Position numbers and translations under genes: made by a program. DNA of 64,000 bases, from assembly GCF_000397205.1 (NCBI RefSeq), contig NC_021237.1, positions 4,943,501 through 5,007,500 of the forward strand, read 5' to 3'. Below, in pieces: positions 28,916 through 38,429 of the stretch; the stretch's first letter is position 1, and each line of letters begins with the position of its first letter. The notes beneath the pieces were generated by a model, which had not been told where the DNA came from, searched no databases, and saw only the letters and a list, made by a program, of their open reading frames with translations. The DNA is from Pseudomonas protegens CHA0 (GTDB lineage: Bacteria > Pseudomonadota > Gammaproteobacteria > Pseudomonadales > Pseudomonadaceae).

Positions 28916-29614
28916 ATGAGCAACGTCGACCACGCTGAAATCGCCAAATTCGAAGCCCTGGCCCATCGCTGGTGGGACCGTGAAAGCGAGTTCAAGCCCC
29001 TGCACGACATCAACCCCCTGCGGGTAAACTGGATCGACGAACGGGTCGGCCTGGCGGGCAAGAAAGTTCTCGACGTCGGTTGCGGCGGCGGCATCCTCAG
29101 CGAAGCCATGGCCCAGCGCGGCGCTACCGTGACCGGCATCGACATGGGCGAGGCCCCGCTGGCCGTGGCGCAATTGCACCAGCTGGAATCCGGCGTCAAC
29201 GTCGAGTACCGGCAGATCACTGCCGAGGCCCTGGCCGAGGAAATGCCCGAGCAATTCGACGTGGTCACCTGCCTGGAAATGCTCGAGCACGTGCCGGACC
29301 CTTCGTCGGTGATTCGCGCCTGCTTCCGCATGGTCAAGCCCGGTGGCCAGGTGTTCTTCTCCACCATCAACCGCAACCCCAAGGCCTACCTGTTCGCCAT
29401 CATCGGCGCTGAATACATCATGAAGCTGCTGCCGCGCGGCACCCACGACTTCAAGAAGTTCATCCGCCCATCCGAGCTCGGTGCCTGGAGCCGCTCTGCC
29501 GGCCTGACCGTCAAGGACATCATCGGCCTGACCTACAACCCGCTGACCAAGCACTACAAGCTGGCCCCGGACGTGGACGTCAACTACATGATCCAGACCC
29601 TGCGAGAGGAGTAA
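28916..29614 (+). CDS. ubiG: UbiG, bifunctional ubiquinone O-methyltransferase
   Basis: A 232-residue class I SAM methyltransferase that performs both O-methylations in ubiquinone synthesis. [19 protein letters not shown] at the start, the SAM loop [15 protein letters not shown] (about residue 52), [12 protein letters not shown] and [13 protein letters not shown] near the end are diagnostic of UbiG. I start at 28916, where GGAG lies 9 nt upstream. The upstream in-frame codon at 28862 gives an unrelated extension. mupP follows 3 nt after the stop. Confidence 0.96.
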   Translation: MSNVDHAEIAKFEALAHRWWDRESEFKPLHDINPLRVNWIDERVGLAGKKVLDVGCGGGILSEAMAQRGATVTGIDMGEAPLAVAQLHQLESGVNVEYRQITAEALAEEMPEQFDVVTCLEMLEHVPDPSSVIRACFRMVKPGGQVFFSTINRNPKAYLFAIIGAEYIMKLLPRGTHDFKKFIRPSELGAWSRSAGLTVKDIIGLTYNPLTKHYKLAPDVDVNYMIQTLREE

Positions 29615-29617
29615 GAC

Positions 29618-30289
29618 ATGGCTATCAGAGCCGTTCTCTTCGACATGGATGGCACCCTGCTCGATACCGCTCCGGACTTCATCGCGGTGTGCCAGGGCAT
29701 GCGCCGTGATCGCGGCCTGCCACCCATCGCCGACCAGCACATTCGCGACGAGATCTCCGGCGGCGCCCGCGCCATGGTGGCGGTGACCTTCTCCATGGAC
29801 CCCGAATCCCCGGGCTTCGAGGAACTGCGACTGGAGTTTCTCGAGCGCTACCTCAAGCATTGCGCCGTGCACAGCAAGCTCTTCGACGGCATGGCCGAGC
29901 TGCTGGCAGATATCGAAAAGGCCCACCTGGTCTGGGGCGTGGTCACCAACAAGCCGCTGCGCTTCGCCGAGCCGATCATGCAACAACTGGGGCTGGCCGA
30001 GCGCTCGGCACTGCTGATCTGCCCTGACCACGTGAAGAACAGCAAGCCCGACCCCGAACCGCTGATCCTGGCGTGCAAGATGCTCGACCTGGCCCCGTCC
30101 AGCGTGCTGTTTGTCGGCGACGACCTGCGCGATATCGAATCCGGCCGCGATGCGGGCACCAGGACCGCTGCGGTGACCTATGGCTATATCCATCCGGACG
30201 ACAACCCACGGCACTGGGGCGCCGACGTGGTGGTCAGTCACCCGCTGGAACTGCGCCAGGTTCTGGACAACGCGCTGTGCAGCTGCTGA
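29618..30289 (+). CDS. mupP: N-acetylmuramic acid 6-phosphate phosphatase MupP (HAD family)
   Basis: A 223-residue HAD phosphatase: [11 protein letters not shown] carries the nucleophile Asp9 and acid/base Asp11, VVTNKP (motif II), Lys in SKPDPEPL and FVGDDLRD (motif IV). It looks like phosphoglycolate phosphatase, and was long annotated so. However, the copy directly downstream of ubiG in pseudomonads is MupP, which dephosphorylates MurNAc-6-P in the cell-wall recycling bypass that feeds AmgK/MurU. The start follows a GAGGAG site inside the ubiG end, so translation is coupled. The assignment rests on synteny plus family. Confidence 0.87.
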   Translation: MAIRAVLFDMDGTLLDTAPDFIAVCQGMRRDRGLPPIADQHIRDEISGGARAMVAVTFSMDPESPGFEELRLEFLERYLKHCAVHSKLFDGMAELLADIEKAHLVWGVVTNKPLRFAEPIMQQLGLAERSALLICPDHVKNSKPDPEPLILACKMLDLAPSSVLFVGDDLRDIESGRDAGTRTAAVTYGYIHPDDNPRHWGADVVVSHPLELRQVLDNALCSC

Positions 30290-30345
30290 GCAGCGGCATG
30301 CCCGGCTAAGCGCCGGGGACGATCCAATTTCTGTTGAGGCCTTTT

Positions 30346-31086
30346 ATGTTTGATTATTCCGCTCGTCCAGAACTGCTCAAGGACCGGGTCATTCTGGTCA
30401 CCGGCGCCGGTCGTGGCATCGGCGCCGCCGCCGCCAAGACCTTTGCCGCTCATGGCGCCACCGTGCTGCTGCTGGGCAAGACCGAAGCCAACCTGACCGA
30501 GGTCTACGACGCCATCGAGGCGGCCGGCCATCCGCAGCCGGCGGTAATCCCGTTCAACCTGGAAACCGCCCTGCCGCACCAGTACGACGAATTGGCGGCC
30601 ATGATCGAAACCGAGTTCGGCCACCTCGACGGCCTGTTGCACAACGCCTCGATCATCGGCCCGCGCACGCCTCTGGAGCAGCTCTCCGGGGAGAACTTCA
30701 TGCGTGTGATGCAGGTCAACGTCAACGCCATGTTCATGCTTACCAGCACCCTGCTGCCCCTGCTCAAGCTGTCCCAGGATGCTTCGGTGGTCTTCACCTC
30801 CAGCAGCGTTGGCCGCAAGGGCCGGGCTTACTGGGGCGCCTACGGCGTGTCGAAATTCGCCACCGAAGGCTTGATGCAGACCCTGGCCGACGAGCTGGAC
30901 ACCGTGGCTCCGGTGCGTGCCAACAGCATCAACCCAGGCGCCACCCGCACCAGCATGCGGGCCCAGGCCTACCCGGGAGAAAACCCCAGCAACAATCCGA
31001 CCCCGGAAGAAATCATGCCGGTCTATCTGTACCTGATGGGGCCGGACAGCACCGGGATCAACGGTCAAGCCTTCGACGCGCAGTAA
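30346..31086 (+). CDS. yciK: YciK-family oxidoreductase (SDR)
   Basis: A 246-residue classical SDR: TGAGRGIGAAAA (about residue 19), HNASIIGPRTPL, a Ser in TSSSVGRKGRA, and YGVSKFATEG (YxxxK). The family is conserved in gammaproteobacteria as YciK, whose physiological substrate is not settled. The start at 30346 has TTGAGG 7 nt upstream. Starting at 30334 would add four residues. It ends the mtaD-ubiG-mupP-yciK set and is followed by a strong hairpin. Confidence 0.9.
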   Translation: MFDYSARPELLKDRVILVTGAGRGIGAAAAKTFAAHGATVLLLGKTEANLTEVYDAIEAAGHPQPAVIPFNLETALPHQYDELAAMIETEFGHLDGLLHNASIIGPRTPLEQLSGENFMRVMQVNVNAMFMLTSTLLPLLKLSQDASVVFTSSSVGRKGRAYWGAYGVSKFATEGLMQTLADELDTVAPVRANSINPGATRTSMRAQAYPGENPSNNPTPEEIMPVYLYLMGPDSTGINGQAFDAQ

Positions 31087-31100
31087 TACCCCCTCCCGTT

Positions 31101-31126
31101 CGTCGCGACGGAATACCGTCGCGACG
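31101..31126 (+). terminator. Perfect hairpin after yciK
   Basis: An 11-bp perfect stem (CGTCGCGACGG / CCGTCGCGACG) with loop AATA lies 14 nt after the yciK stop. There is no U run after it, so it may be a weak or Rho-assisted terminator. The remaining 330 nt up to the GGDEF gene hold no gene I can support. An AT-rich stretch at 31160-31280 probably contains that gene's promoter. Confidence 0.6.
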
Positions 31127-31456
31127 CCTCGGCAATGCCTACCCCGCGTAGGTTTCAAGCCAAACAAATGTCATTTTTGACGACAGCCTTTTTACGCCGA
31201 AACCCAAGCTGCTGAATCCAAACAAGTTTTCCCAATATGAACCGAATGGCACGAGTTTCGCTCTAACGACACTCAATACACAGTGCATTGACGCTGTGGA
31301 AAACGGCTTGCGCTGAGGGCTTTATAGCCACAGGCGAGACGGCCTAAAATATGCGCGTTGTCCTACGGGACTGATGGAACAGTATGACGCGCAGCTCTGA
31401 GCCGCTCTCACCCAGGCAGTTAGACCGTACACAGTGCTCAGGGGGCTCAAGCTCAG

Positions 31457-32383
31457 ATGAAAACACCGACCCAGACCAACGCAATTGACTTCGATAGCGC
31501 CAAATTGCAACGCCTGGGCTTTGGCCAGCAGTCGCCACTGATCAAGCAGCCCATCAGCCTCGCCCAGTTGCGCCAGCAACTGGGCCTGCAGCTGCAGACC
31601 AGCCTTGAACCGCAACGCATCCTGGGCCTGTTCTTTCGTGAGGTTCAGCGCCTGGTCCCCCTGGATGCCCTGCAGTACCAGCACACTCCGAGCGACCTGC
31701 GCCTGGAGTTCGGCCAGCGCGGCCATCACTCCATCAGCTACAGCCTGAGCCACGAAGGCGAACCGATGGGCGAGCTGGTCTTTCGCCGCAACCAGCGCTT
31801 CAGCGAATCAGAACAGGGCTCCCTGGAATCGCTGCTCTCGACCCTGCTGTACCCGATGCGCAATGCCCTGCTGTATCGCGCCGCCACTCGCAGTGCCCTG
31901 CGGGATCCACTGACCGATACCGGCAATCGCATCGCCATGGACCAGACCCTGCAACGGGAAATCGAAATGGCCCGTCGTCACCTGCTTCCACTGTCGCTGC
32001 TGATGCTGGACATCGATCACTTCAAGCGCATCAACGACAACCACGGCCACAGCGCCGGCGATCAAGTGCTCAAGGCCGTTGCCGCGGCAATCAAGGGGCA
32101 ATTACGCAATGTCGACATGGTGTTTCGCTTTGGCGGGGAAGAGTTCTTGATCCTGCTGTCCAACACCGGGCGCGAAGCCGCGGCGATGGTGGGCGAGCGT
32201 CTGCGCCATGCCGCCCAGGCCCAGGACTACCGGGCCGATGGTCAGCCGATCGAACTTACCGTAAGCCTGGGGTGTTCGACTCTGCTACCGGGAGAATCCG
32301 CAGAAAGCCTGTTGCGACGCGCCGACAGCGCGCTGTACGTGGCCAAGCGCGAAGGGCGCAACCGCCTGGCAATGGCGGGCTGA
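31457..32383 (+). CDS. Diguanylate cyclase with N-terminal GAF-like sensor
   Basis: A 308-residue soluble protein. Residues about 45-140 resemble a degenerate GAF-type sensor, and residues about 145-305 are a GGDEF domain with the active motif FGGEEF. The RNVD sequence five residues before GGEEF is an I-site (RxxD), so product inhibition by c-di-GMP is expected. LLMLDIDHFKRINDNHGH holds the Mg2+ and guanine residues. It should make c-di-GMP from two GTP. It stands alone on the plus strand, convergent with the heme-oxygenase-like gene. The signal sensed is unknown. Confidence 0.92.
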   Translation: MKTPTQTNAIDFDSAKLQRLGFGQQSPLIKQPISLAQLRQQLGLQLQTSLEPQRILGLFFREVQRLVPLDALQYQHTPSDLRLEFGQRGHHSISYSLSHEGEPMGELVFRRNQRFSESEQGSLESLLSTLLYPMRNALLYRAATRSALRDPLTDTGNRIAMDQTLQREIEMARRHLLPLSLLMLDIDHFKRINDNHGHSAGDQVLKAVAAAIKGQLRNVDMVFRFGGEEFLILLSNTGREAAAMVGERLRHAAQAQDYRADGQPIELTVSLGCSTLLPGESAESLLRRADSALYVAKREGRNRLAMAG

Positions 32384-32479
32384 GCACAAGGTAGCGCCCT
32401 GCCCCGTTGATGCACGGGCAACTTCATCACCCCACACGTCCAGCGTGCGCGGCAATTGAAGCGCCCGACATTCCCTGAC

Positions 32480-33265
32480 TCAGCCTTCGGCCAGTGCCAG
32501 GCGCTCGCGGGTCACCGCAGTCTTTTCCTGCTGCATGCAGCGTTCCAGGAACAGGTACATATAGTCATAGCTCTTGCAGATGGCCTGACGCAGCTCGACC
32601 TGCAGGGCCTTGCTCGGGTTCAGCCCTGCCAGGGTGACGATGATTTCCAGCGCTTCCCAGGGATGGGCGTCGTCGTACTGGGCATGCATCTTCAGCCACT
32701 TCATGGCACGTTTGCGATCCTCTTCCGGGAACGCCGCGGCATAGATGCCGTTGGAACACACCAGCGCCGACCACTCGCCCGTCGCCCCTTCAATGGCGTA
32801 GTTGGTGGCGGCAATGGCCACGATCAGGGAATCGGCAGAACTGGTATGCCAGCACCAATGGCTCAAGGCATGCAGCTCTGGCGGTACTTGCTGGGCCTGC
32901 AGGTCTTCCAGGGTCACGCCATGGGCCCGGCTCCAGTGCACCCAGTAATCGGCATGATTGAGCTCGACCCGAATATTGCGCATCAGCCAGCGACGCGCCA
33001 TGTCTTCGCCGGGATGGCGGGCAAAACGGGTCTTGGTCAGGTTTTGCGCCATGTACAGGGCGAACTGTTCAACCACCGGCCAGCCGCCAATCAGATACTG
33101 ACGCATGACTTTGGCACTGAGTTTGTTATCGCGCATGCGCTGGTACAGCTCATGCTCCACGACGCGGCGCTTACTCTCGCTGCAGTCCTGGATCAATTGC
33201 TGGGTCCAGGCGGGGTAACTGGCAGCTTCCATGAGCGGGCCGGTTCGGCTGAATGTGTCGATCAC
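32480..33265 (-). CDS. Heme-oxygenase-like/TenA-PqqC-fold protein
   Basis: A 261-residue all-alpha protein starting at GTG 33265 (GGAG 7 nt upstream). Internal features are RVELNHADYWVHW, HWCWHTSS, NYAIEGATGEWS and HAQYDDAHPWEAL. The spacing of Glu and His residues on long helices, ending in DDAH, resembles the heme-oxygenase-like diiron oxidase (HDO) group, and the overall fold resembles TenA and PqqC. It is sometimes annotated as a TenA-family regulator, for which I see no DNA-binding part. It lies 44 nt downstream of the GGDEF-EAL gene on the same strand, so co-expression is likely. Substrate unknown. It could be a metal-binding protein without oxidase activity. Confidence 0.75.
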   Translation of the reverse strand: MIDTFSRTGPLMEAASYPAWTQQLIQDCSESKRRVVEHELYQRMRDNKLSAKVMRQYLIGGWPVVEQFALYMAQNLTKTRFARHPGEDMARRWLMRNIRVELNHADYWVHWSRAHGVTLEDLQAQQVPPELHALSHWCWHTSSADSLIVAIAATNYAIEGATGEWSALVCSNGIYAAAFPEEDRKRAMKWLKMHAQYDDAHPWEALEIIVTLAGLNPSKALQVELRQAICKSYDYMYLFLERCMQQEKTAVTRERLALAEG

Positions 33266-33309
33266 TGTCGGGCTCCTTTTGATTGTGATGTACGGATCCA
33301 AAAGAGGTT

Positions 33310-35769
33310 TCAACGGAACGTACCGGGCGCCTTGAACAACAGTGGCTGTGGTCTCACGGGTCGACACTGCAGGCTGTCACAGGTGAACAATTGCGGGCGT
33401 TCAATAATGTAGCCTTGAGCATAATCCACGCCGATCTCAAGCAATGCCTGCTCGATCTGCGGTGTTTCAACAAACTCGGCAATCGTGCGCTTACCCATGA
33501 CATGCCCGATGTGGTTGATCACTTCGACCATGGCGCGGTTAATCGGGTCGTCCAGCATATCCTTTACGAAACTTCCATCGATCTTGAGGAAGTCTACAGG
33601 CAAATGTTTGAGATAAGCGAACGACGACATTCCCGCACAAAAGTCATCCAGGGAAAAATGGCAGCCTAAGCCCTTGAGTTCATTTATGAAACGAATGGCA
33701 CTGCCCAAATTGGCAATCGCACTGGTTTCAGTAATTTCAAAACAGATCAACTTTGGCGGTACGCCATAGACGACAAACTGCTCGCGCAAGAAGTCGAGAA
33801 ACGCATCATCACCGATGGTGATACCCGACAGGTTGATGGCGCACATTGCCATTGGCCCTTCACGGCCTTCGGCAATGCATTGGGCAATGATCTTGAATAC
33901 GTTCTGTACCACCCAACGGTCCAGAGAGGTCATCAGGCCGTAGCGCTCCGCCGCCGGAATGAAGCTGTCCGGCAGAATCATCCGGCCCGCCTCGTCATGC
34001 AGGCGCAACAGAATCTCCACATGCCCGCCGCCACGCTCGACATGCCCCAGGGCGGTGATCTCCTGCGAATAGAGGCAGAAGCGGTTTTCCTCCAGCGCCA
34101 TGTGCAGACGCTGGACCCAGGCCATCTCGCCAAAGCGCAGCGACAGCTCGGAATCGTCGGCATGGTAGACCTGCACCCGGTTACGCCCCTTTTCCTTGGC
34201 CATGTAGCAGGCCATGTCCGCCGCTCTCAGCGAGGCTTCGAGGGTGGTCGGGGTCTGGGCGATGTGCACCAGGCCGATACTCACGGTGGTCACGAAGGGC
34301 CGGCCTTTCCAGACGAAATGCAGATTCTGCACGGTCTGGCGCAGCCCCTCGGCAATCTTCTCCGCGGCCTCGGGCGAGCAATTCTCCAGGAGGATGCCGA
34401 ACTCGTCCCCACCCAGCCGTGCCAGGGTGTCGCCTTCGCGCAGGCCCGACTGCAGCAGCGCGCAGATATGCCGCAGCAGCTCGTCCCCGGCAGCATGGCC
34501 ACAGGTGTCATTGACCAGCTTGAACTGATCCAGATCGAGGAACATCAGCGCATGCCGTGCCGGCTGGCGAATCAGGCTGTGCAGGGCCTGCTCCAGGCGG
34601 AACTCGAACTCCCGCCGATTGGCCAGCCCGGTCAGGGCGTCATGGGTCGCCTGCCAGGAGAGGTTGGCGATGTATTGCCGCTCCTGGGTCATGTCGTGCA
34701 GCACCAGCACCGTGCCGCTGACCTTGCCGGCATTGCGGATCGGCGCCCCCACCAGGGTCACCGAGACCGTGCTGCCATCCAGACGCTGGATCAGTTTGGA
34801 ATGCTCGCTGCCGCCGCTGAGCTGACCGCTGAGGATGTGTTCGATAAGGGTAAAACCGTCAGCCTGGGCATTTTCATCCAGCAGGTTGAACAAGGCTGCC
34901 AGGGGCAACCCCACTGCCTGCTCGGCCTTCCAGCGAGTCAGGTCCTCTGCCGCCGGGTTCATGTAGGCGATGGCACCTTCGACGTCGGTGGTGATCACCC
35001 CGTCGCCGATGGACTGCAGGGTGATCTGCGCCCGCTCCTTTTCCAGTTGCAGGGCGTCGGCAAAGGCATGGCGCTGGGCCAGCAGCTTGTGCGTGCGCAG
35101 CAGGGCCAGGGCAATCAGCACCAGCGCGGTTGCCAGATTGGTCACCAGCAACAGCCGCAAGATCACCCGCGAACCCTCGCCCAAGGCATCGCTGAAGGCC
35201 TTGGCAGCGGGAGTGACGCCATCATTGATGGCGAAAATCTGACTCTTCCAGCGCTGCACGTCGCCTTCGCTGGCGCTGTTGCTGCCGATCCTCTGGTGCA
35301 TCTCCCGGGCCACGGTGTCCAGTTGCAACAGGTATCCGTCCCCCACGGTCCACAGATCGATGGCCTTTTCCAGGTAGCTGAAATGACGGAAGTTGAGGTA
35401 CAGCCAGATCAGGCTGGAGACATCGTCCGGGTGATTGCCGCCCTTGAGGATGCCCAGGCGTGCGGCCTCCAGATCCGGTGGCTGGTGATCCAGGGCAACC
35501 CGCAACTCATGCCCGCCCTGGGGCACGGCAATTGCGTTCTGGTACTTGAGGAAAGTGCCTTCGTCGCGGCTGTCGGCATACAGATTGAGGTAGTAGATGG
35601 CGTCTTTCTGGCCTTTGGACCACAGGCTTTCACCAGCCACATAGCCCCGTACCGCCGACAGTACGTACAGGCTGAGGCCGCCCAACAGCGCTTGAAATAA
35701 CACCACGGCGATGAAGGGCCAGACGATGCCCAACAAGCGCGGCGTTGCGAAAGTCCGCTTTTGCTTCAT
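33310..35769 (-). CDS. Membrane PAS-GGDEF-EAL c-di-GMP enzyme
   Basis: An 819-residue protein: transmembrane helix (about 15-37), periplasmic region (about 40-205), second helix (about 206-230), PAS (about 250-370), GGDEF (about 385-545) and EAL (about 560-800). The GGDEF core is LARLGGDEFGILL, with REGD as an I-site. The EAL motif reads EILLRL, yet the other catalytic positions look intact: INLS, EITET, LDDFCAGMSS, FLKIDGSFV, AEFVET and YAQGY. It is therefore probably a working phosphodiesterase, possibly GTP-tuned by its cyclase domain. It is cotranscribed with the heme-oxygenase-like gene. The periplasmic ligand is unknown. Confidence 0.93.
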   Translation of the reverse strand: MKQKRTFATPRLLGIVWPFIAVVLFQALLGGLSLYVLSAVRGYVAGESLWSKGQKDAIYYLNLYADSRDEGTFLKYQNAIAVPQGGHELRVALDHQPPDLEAARLGILKGGNHPDDVSSLIWLYLNFRHFSYLEKAIDLWTVGDGYLLQLDTVAREMHQRIGSNSASEGDVQRWKSQIFAINDGVTPAAKAFSDALGEGSRVILRLLLVTNLATALVLIALALLRTHKLLAQRHAFADALQLEKERAQITLQSIGDGVITTDVEGAIAYMNPAAEDLTRWKAEQAVGLPLAALFNLLDENAQADGFTLIEHILSGQLSGGSEHSKLIQRLDGSTVSVTLVGAPIRNAGKVSGTVLVLHDMTQERQYIANLSWQATHDALTGLANRREFEFRLEQALHSLIRQPARHALMFLDLDQFKLVNDTCGHAAGDELLRHICALLQSGLREGDTLARLGGDEFGILLENCSPEAAEKIAEGLRQTVQNLHFVWKGRPFVTTVSIGLVHIAQTPTTLEASLRAADMACYMAKEKGRNRVQVYHADDSELSLRFGEMAWVQRLHMALEENRFCLYSQEITALGHVERGGGHVEILLRLHDEAGRMILPDSFIPAAERYGLMTSLDRWVVQNVFKIIAQCIAEGREGPMAMCAINLSGITIGDDAFLDFLREQFVVYGVPPKLICFEITETSAIANLGSAIRFINELKGLGCHFSLDDFCAGMSSFAYLKHLPVDFLKIDGSFVKDMLDDPINRAMVEVINHIGHVMGKRTIAEFVETPQIEQALLEIGVDYAQGYIIERPQLFTCDSLQCRPVRPQPLLFKAPGTFR

Positions 35770-35977
35770 GAGGGTCCTTGCTTGCGCACAGCCAAATGAA
35801 CACCCAGTAGTTGCGCCTCAGACAGCACAGGTTAGGCCAATTTCCACAGAACCGGCGCAGGGCAGACCGCCGTTGACGCAGGCTGGCTGGAGAAACGGGC
35901 CGCCGCACTAAAGTCGAAACGGTTGTTCCACCAGGAAATTCAAGCACTAAGCACAGAAAGACGGATAAAACTCAAGG

Positions 35978-37798
35978 CTATCGAACCTGCTGCAAATGCC
36001 CGTACAGCTTGGCGTAAAGGCCGCCATCGGCAATCAGCTGCTGATGGTCGCCATCTTCGGCAATCTGCCCGCCATCGAACACCAAAACCCGGTCCGCCTG
36101 TTTTACCGCTGACAAGCGATGGGCAATGATCAGCGTAGTCCGCCCACGCAGAAAACGCGTCAAGGCCTGATGCAGGTTGTACTCGGTGGCAGCATCCAGG
36201 GCGGAAGTGGCCTCATCGAGGATCACCACCTTGGGCTCGGCCAGAACCATCCGCGCAATCGCCAGGCGCTGGCGCTGGCCCCCGGACAAACGCACGCCGG
36301 AACGCCCCACCACGCTGTCCAGCCCCTGCGGCAAGGCCCTGACGGTAGCGTCCAACTGGGCAATTTCCAGGGCCTGCCAGCAGGCTTCGTCACTGCGCTC
36401 GCGCCCCATGGCCAGGTTGGCGCGGATGGTGTCGTTGAACAGCGCGGGATGCTGCAACACCACCGCCACGTTCTCCCGCACCGTCTCCAGGCCGATTTCC
36501 TGCTGGGTCGAACCACCAAAGCGGATCACCCCGGTCTGCGGTGTGTACAGCCCCAGCAGCAACTGCACCAGGGTGCTCTTGCCGCCACCGCTGGCACCGA
36601 CAATGGCTACCTTTTCACCGGGAGCGATGGACAGGTCCATATTGTCCAGCACCCGCTCGTCACCGTAGCCGAAGCTCAAGCCGCGGACCTCGATGCCGAC
36701 GGTCTCGCGCCCCACGAACGGGTCCGCACCCGGGCCGTACTGCGGTTCGTCGGCCCGCGCCAGCAGCTCGTTGATCCGGGTCAGTGCGCCGCCCGCGGCG
36801 TAGTAGGCGTATTGCAGGTTCAGCAACTGTTCCACCGGCCCGATCATGAACCACAGGTAACTGAATACCGCCAGCATCTGGCCGATGGACAGGTCGGAGA
36901 ACAACACGGTCAGCATCGCCGCCGCACGGAAGATATCGATGCCGAACTGGAACAGCAGCCCGCTGGCGCGGCCCGAGGCATCGCTTTTCCATTGCGAGGC
37001 CACAGCGTAGTCCCGCACTTCCTCGGCACGCCGCCCCAGGCGCCCGAGAAAGTAGCCCTGGCGATTGCTCGCGCGAATTTCCTGGATAGCCTCCAGGGTC
37101 TCGGTCAGGGCCTGGGTAAAGCGCGAGGTGCTGTCGTTTTCCAGCTTCTTCAGGTGCTTGACCCGCTTGCCCAACTGCACCGTGGCGAAGATCACCAGCG
37201 GGTTGAACAGCAGGATCAGCAAGGCCAGTTTCCAGTGCATCCACATCAGGATGCCCGCCGTGCCCACCAGGGTCAGCATGGCCACCAGGAAGCGGCTGAG
37301 GGTCTCACCGACGAACTTGTCCACAGTGTCCAGGTCGGTGACCAGGTGAGTGGTGACCGTACCGCCCCCCAGGCTTTCGTATTCCCCCAGGGAAATGCGC
37401 TTGAGCCGCTCGATCAGCCGCACGCGGATGCGGTAGACGATGTCCTTGGCCAGCCCGGCAAACAGCCGCGCCTGAATGACGTTGAACACCAGCGCCGAGC
37501 AGCGCAGGATCAGCGTCACCATGAGCATCAGGCCGATATAGCCAGCGGCACTCTGCCATCCCTGGGGCAGGAAGCGGTTCATCACCTGCAGAGCGGCATC
37601 GCCGTGCCCCAACAGCACCTCATCCACCAGCAAGGGCAGCAGCAGCGGGATCGGCACACTGCACAGGGTCGCCAGCACGGCGACGCCGTTGGCGATCCAC
37701 AGAGATTTCTTGTGCTCAAGAGCCAGGCGACGGATATGCGCCCAGCTCAGGCGATCGATCGGCTTACCGCTGACGCTTGAATCCACCGGTTCAGGCAC
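35978..37798 (-). CDS. ABC exporter, fused permease/ATPase (MsbA/LmrA type)
   Basis: A 606-residue half-transporter: six membrane helices (about residues 30-325) and an ATPase domain (about 370-600). It has Walker A GASGGGKST, Q-loop VVLQHPALF, signature RLSGGQRQR, Walker B VVILDEATSALD and H-loop IIAHRLS. All catalytic parts are intact, so a homodimeric exporter of a lipid, peptide or drug is expected. The substrate is not readable from sequence. The GTG start at 37798 overlaps the upstream dsbA-like gene by 8 nt, implying coupled translation with trhO and the DsbA-like protein. It is not next to LPS genes, so it is unlikely to be MsbA itself. Confidence 0.88.
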   Translation of the reverse strand: MPEPVDSSVSGKPIDRLSWAHIRRLALEHKKSLWIANGVAVLATLCSVPIPLLLPLLVDEVLLGHGDAALQVMNRFLPQGWQSAAGYIGLMLMVTLILRCSALVFNVIQARLFAGLAKDIVYRIRVRLIERLKRISLGEYESLGGGTVTTHLVTDLDTVDKFVGETLSRFLVAMLTLVGTAGILMWMHWKLALLILLFNPLVIFATVQLGKRVKHLKKLENDSTSRFTQALTETLEAIQEIRASNRQGYFLGRLGRRAEEVRDYAVASQWKSDASGRASGLLFQFGIDIFRAAAMLTVLFSDLSIGQMLAVFSYLWFMIGPVEQLLNLQYAYYAAGGALTRINELLARADEPQYGPGADPFVGRETVGIEVRGLSFGYGDERVLDNMDLSIAPGEKVAIVGASGGGKSTLVQLLLGLYTPQTGVIRFGGSTQQEIGLETVRENVAVVLQHPALFNDTIRANLAMGRERSDEACWQALEIAQLDATVRALPQGLDSVVGRSGVRLSGGQRQRLAIARMVLAEPKVVILDEATSALDAATEYNLHQALTRFLRGRTTLIIAHRLSAVKQADRVLVFDGGQIAEDGDHQQLIADGGLYAKLYGHLQQVR

Positions 37799-38426
37799 AG
37801 GCAGCGCGCTCCAGCCAGCGCCCCAACAGAGGAGACAGCTCGCTCAGCGGCTGATAGCCGTTGGTCAGCAACGCCAACTGGCCATTACGCTCGGCCAGCA
37901 AGGTAGGAAAGCCGGCGATTCCCAGGTCCTGGACCCAGGTGAAGTCCGCCGCGGTAGCCACATGCTGCTCGGCCCGGTCGAAGGCCTCGGCGAATTCGAT
38001 GCGCGGCACCCCTGCCCGCTCCGCCAGCTCCACCAGCACACTGGCCAGGGTGACATCCCGGCCTTCGACATAGAACGCCTGCTGGATCAGCCCCAGCAGG
38101 GTCCAGGCGCAGTCCGCCGCCAGGCCACGTGCGGTGACGATGGCGCGACAGGCCGGTTCGGTGTCATAGACAAAGCCATCGGGCAAGGCGCCCTCGAAGC
38201 CGAACGGTTGGCCGGTGGCCTGGTGCACCGCCTGCCAGTGCTCGAGGATGTAGCGCCGGGTATTGGGTTCCAGGGCCGCACCGCTACCGGTACGCAAGCC
38301 CCCCACCACCAGGTGCACCTCGACCCCGGCGGCCCGGGCCTGCTCCGCCAGGGCCTGGGCCACGGGCGCAAAGCCCCAGCACCATGAACACATCGGGTCC
38401 ATCACATAGAGCAGGCGGGCAGACAT
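37791..38426 (-). CDS. DsbA-family thioredoxin-fold protein
   Basis: A 211-residue protein with the redox motif CSWC near the N-terminus (DPMCSWCWGFAP) and a cis-Pro loop GIAGFPTLL near residue 170, the pattern of cytoplasmic DsbA-like (FrnE/2-hydroxychromene isomerase-like) oxidoreductases. No signal peptide is visible, so it should work in the cytoplasm. It begins 3 nt after the trhO stop and overlaps the ABC exporter by 8 nt, so the three genes form an operon. The substrate is unknown. Confidence 0.88.
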   Translation of the reverse strand: MSARLLYVMDPMCSWCWGFAPVAQALAEQARAAGVEVHLVVGGLRTGSGAALEPNTRRYILEHWQAVHQATGQPFGFEGALPDGFVYDTEPACRAIVTARGLAADCAWTLLGLIQQAFYVEGRDVTLASVLVELAERAGVPRIEFAEAFDRAEQHVATAADFTWVQDLGIAGFPTLLAERNGQLALLTNGYQPLSELSPLLGRWLERAACA

Positions 38427-38429
38427 GGC

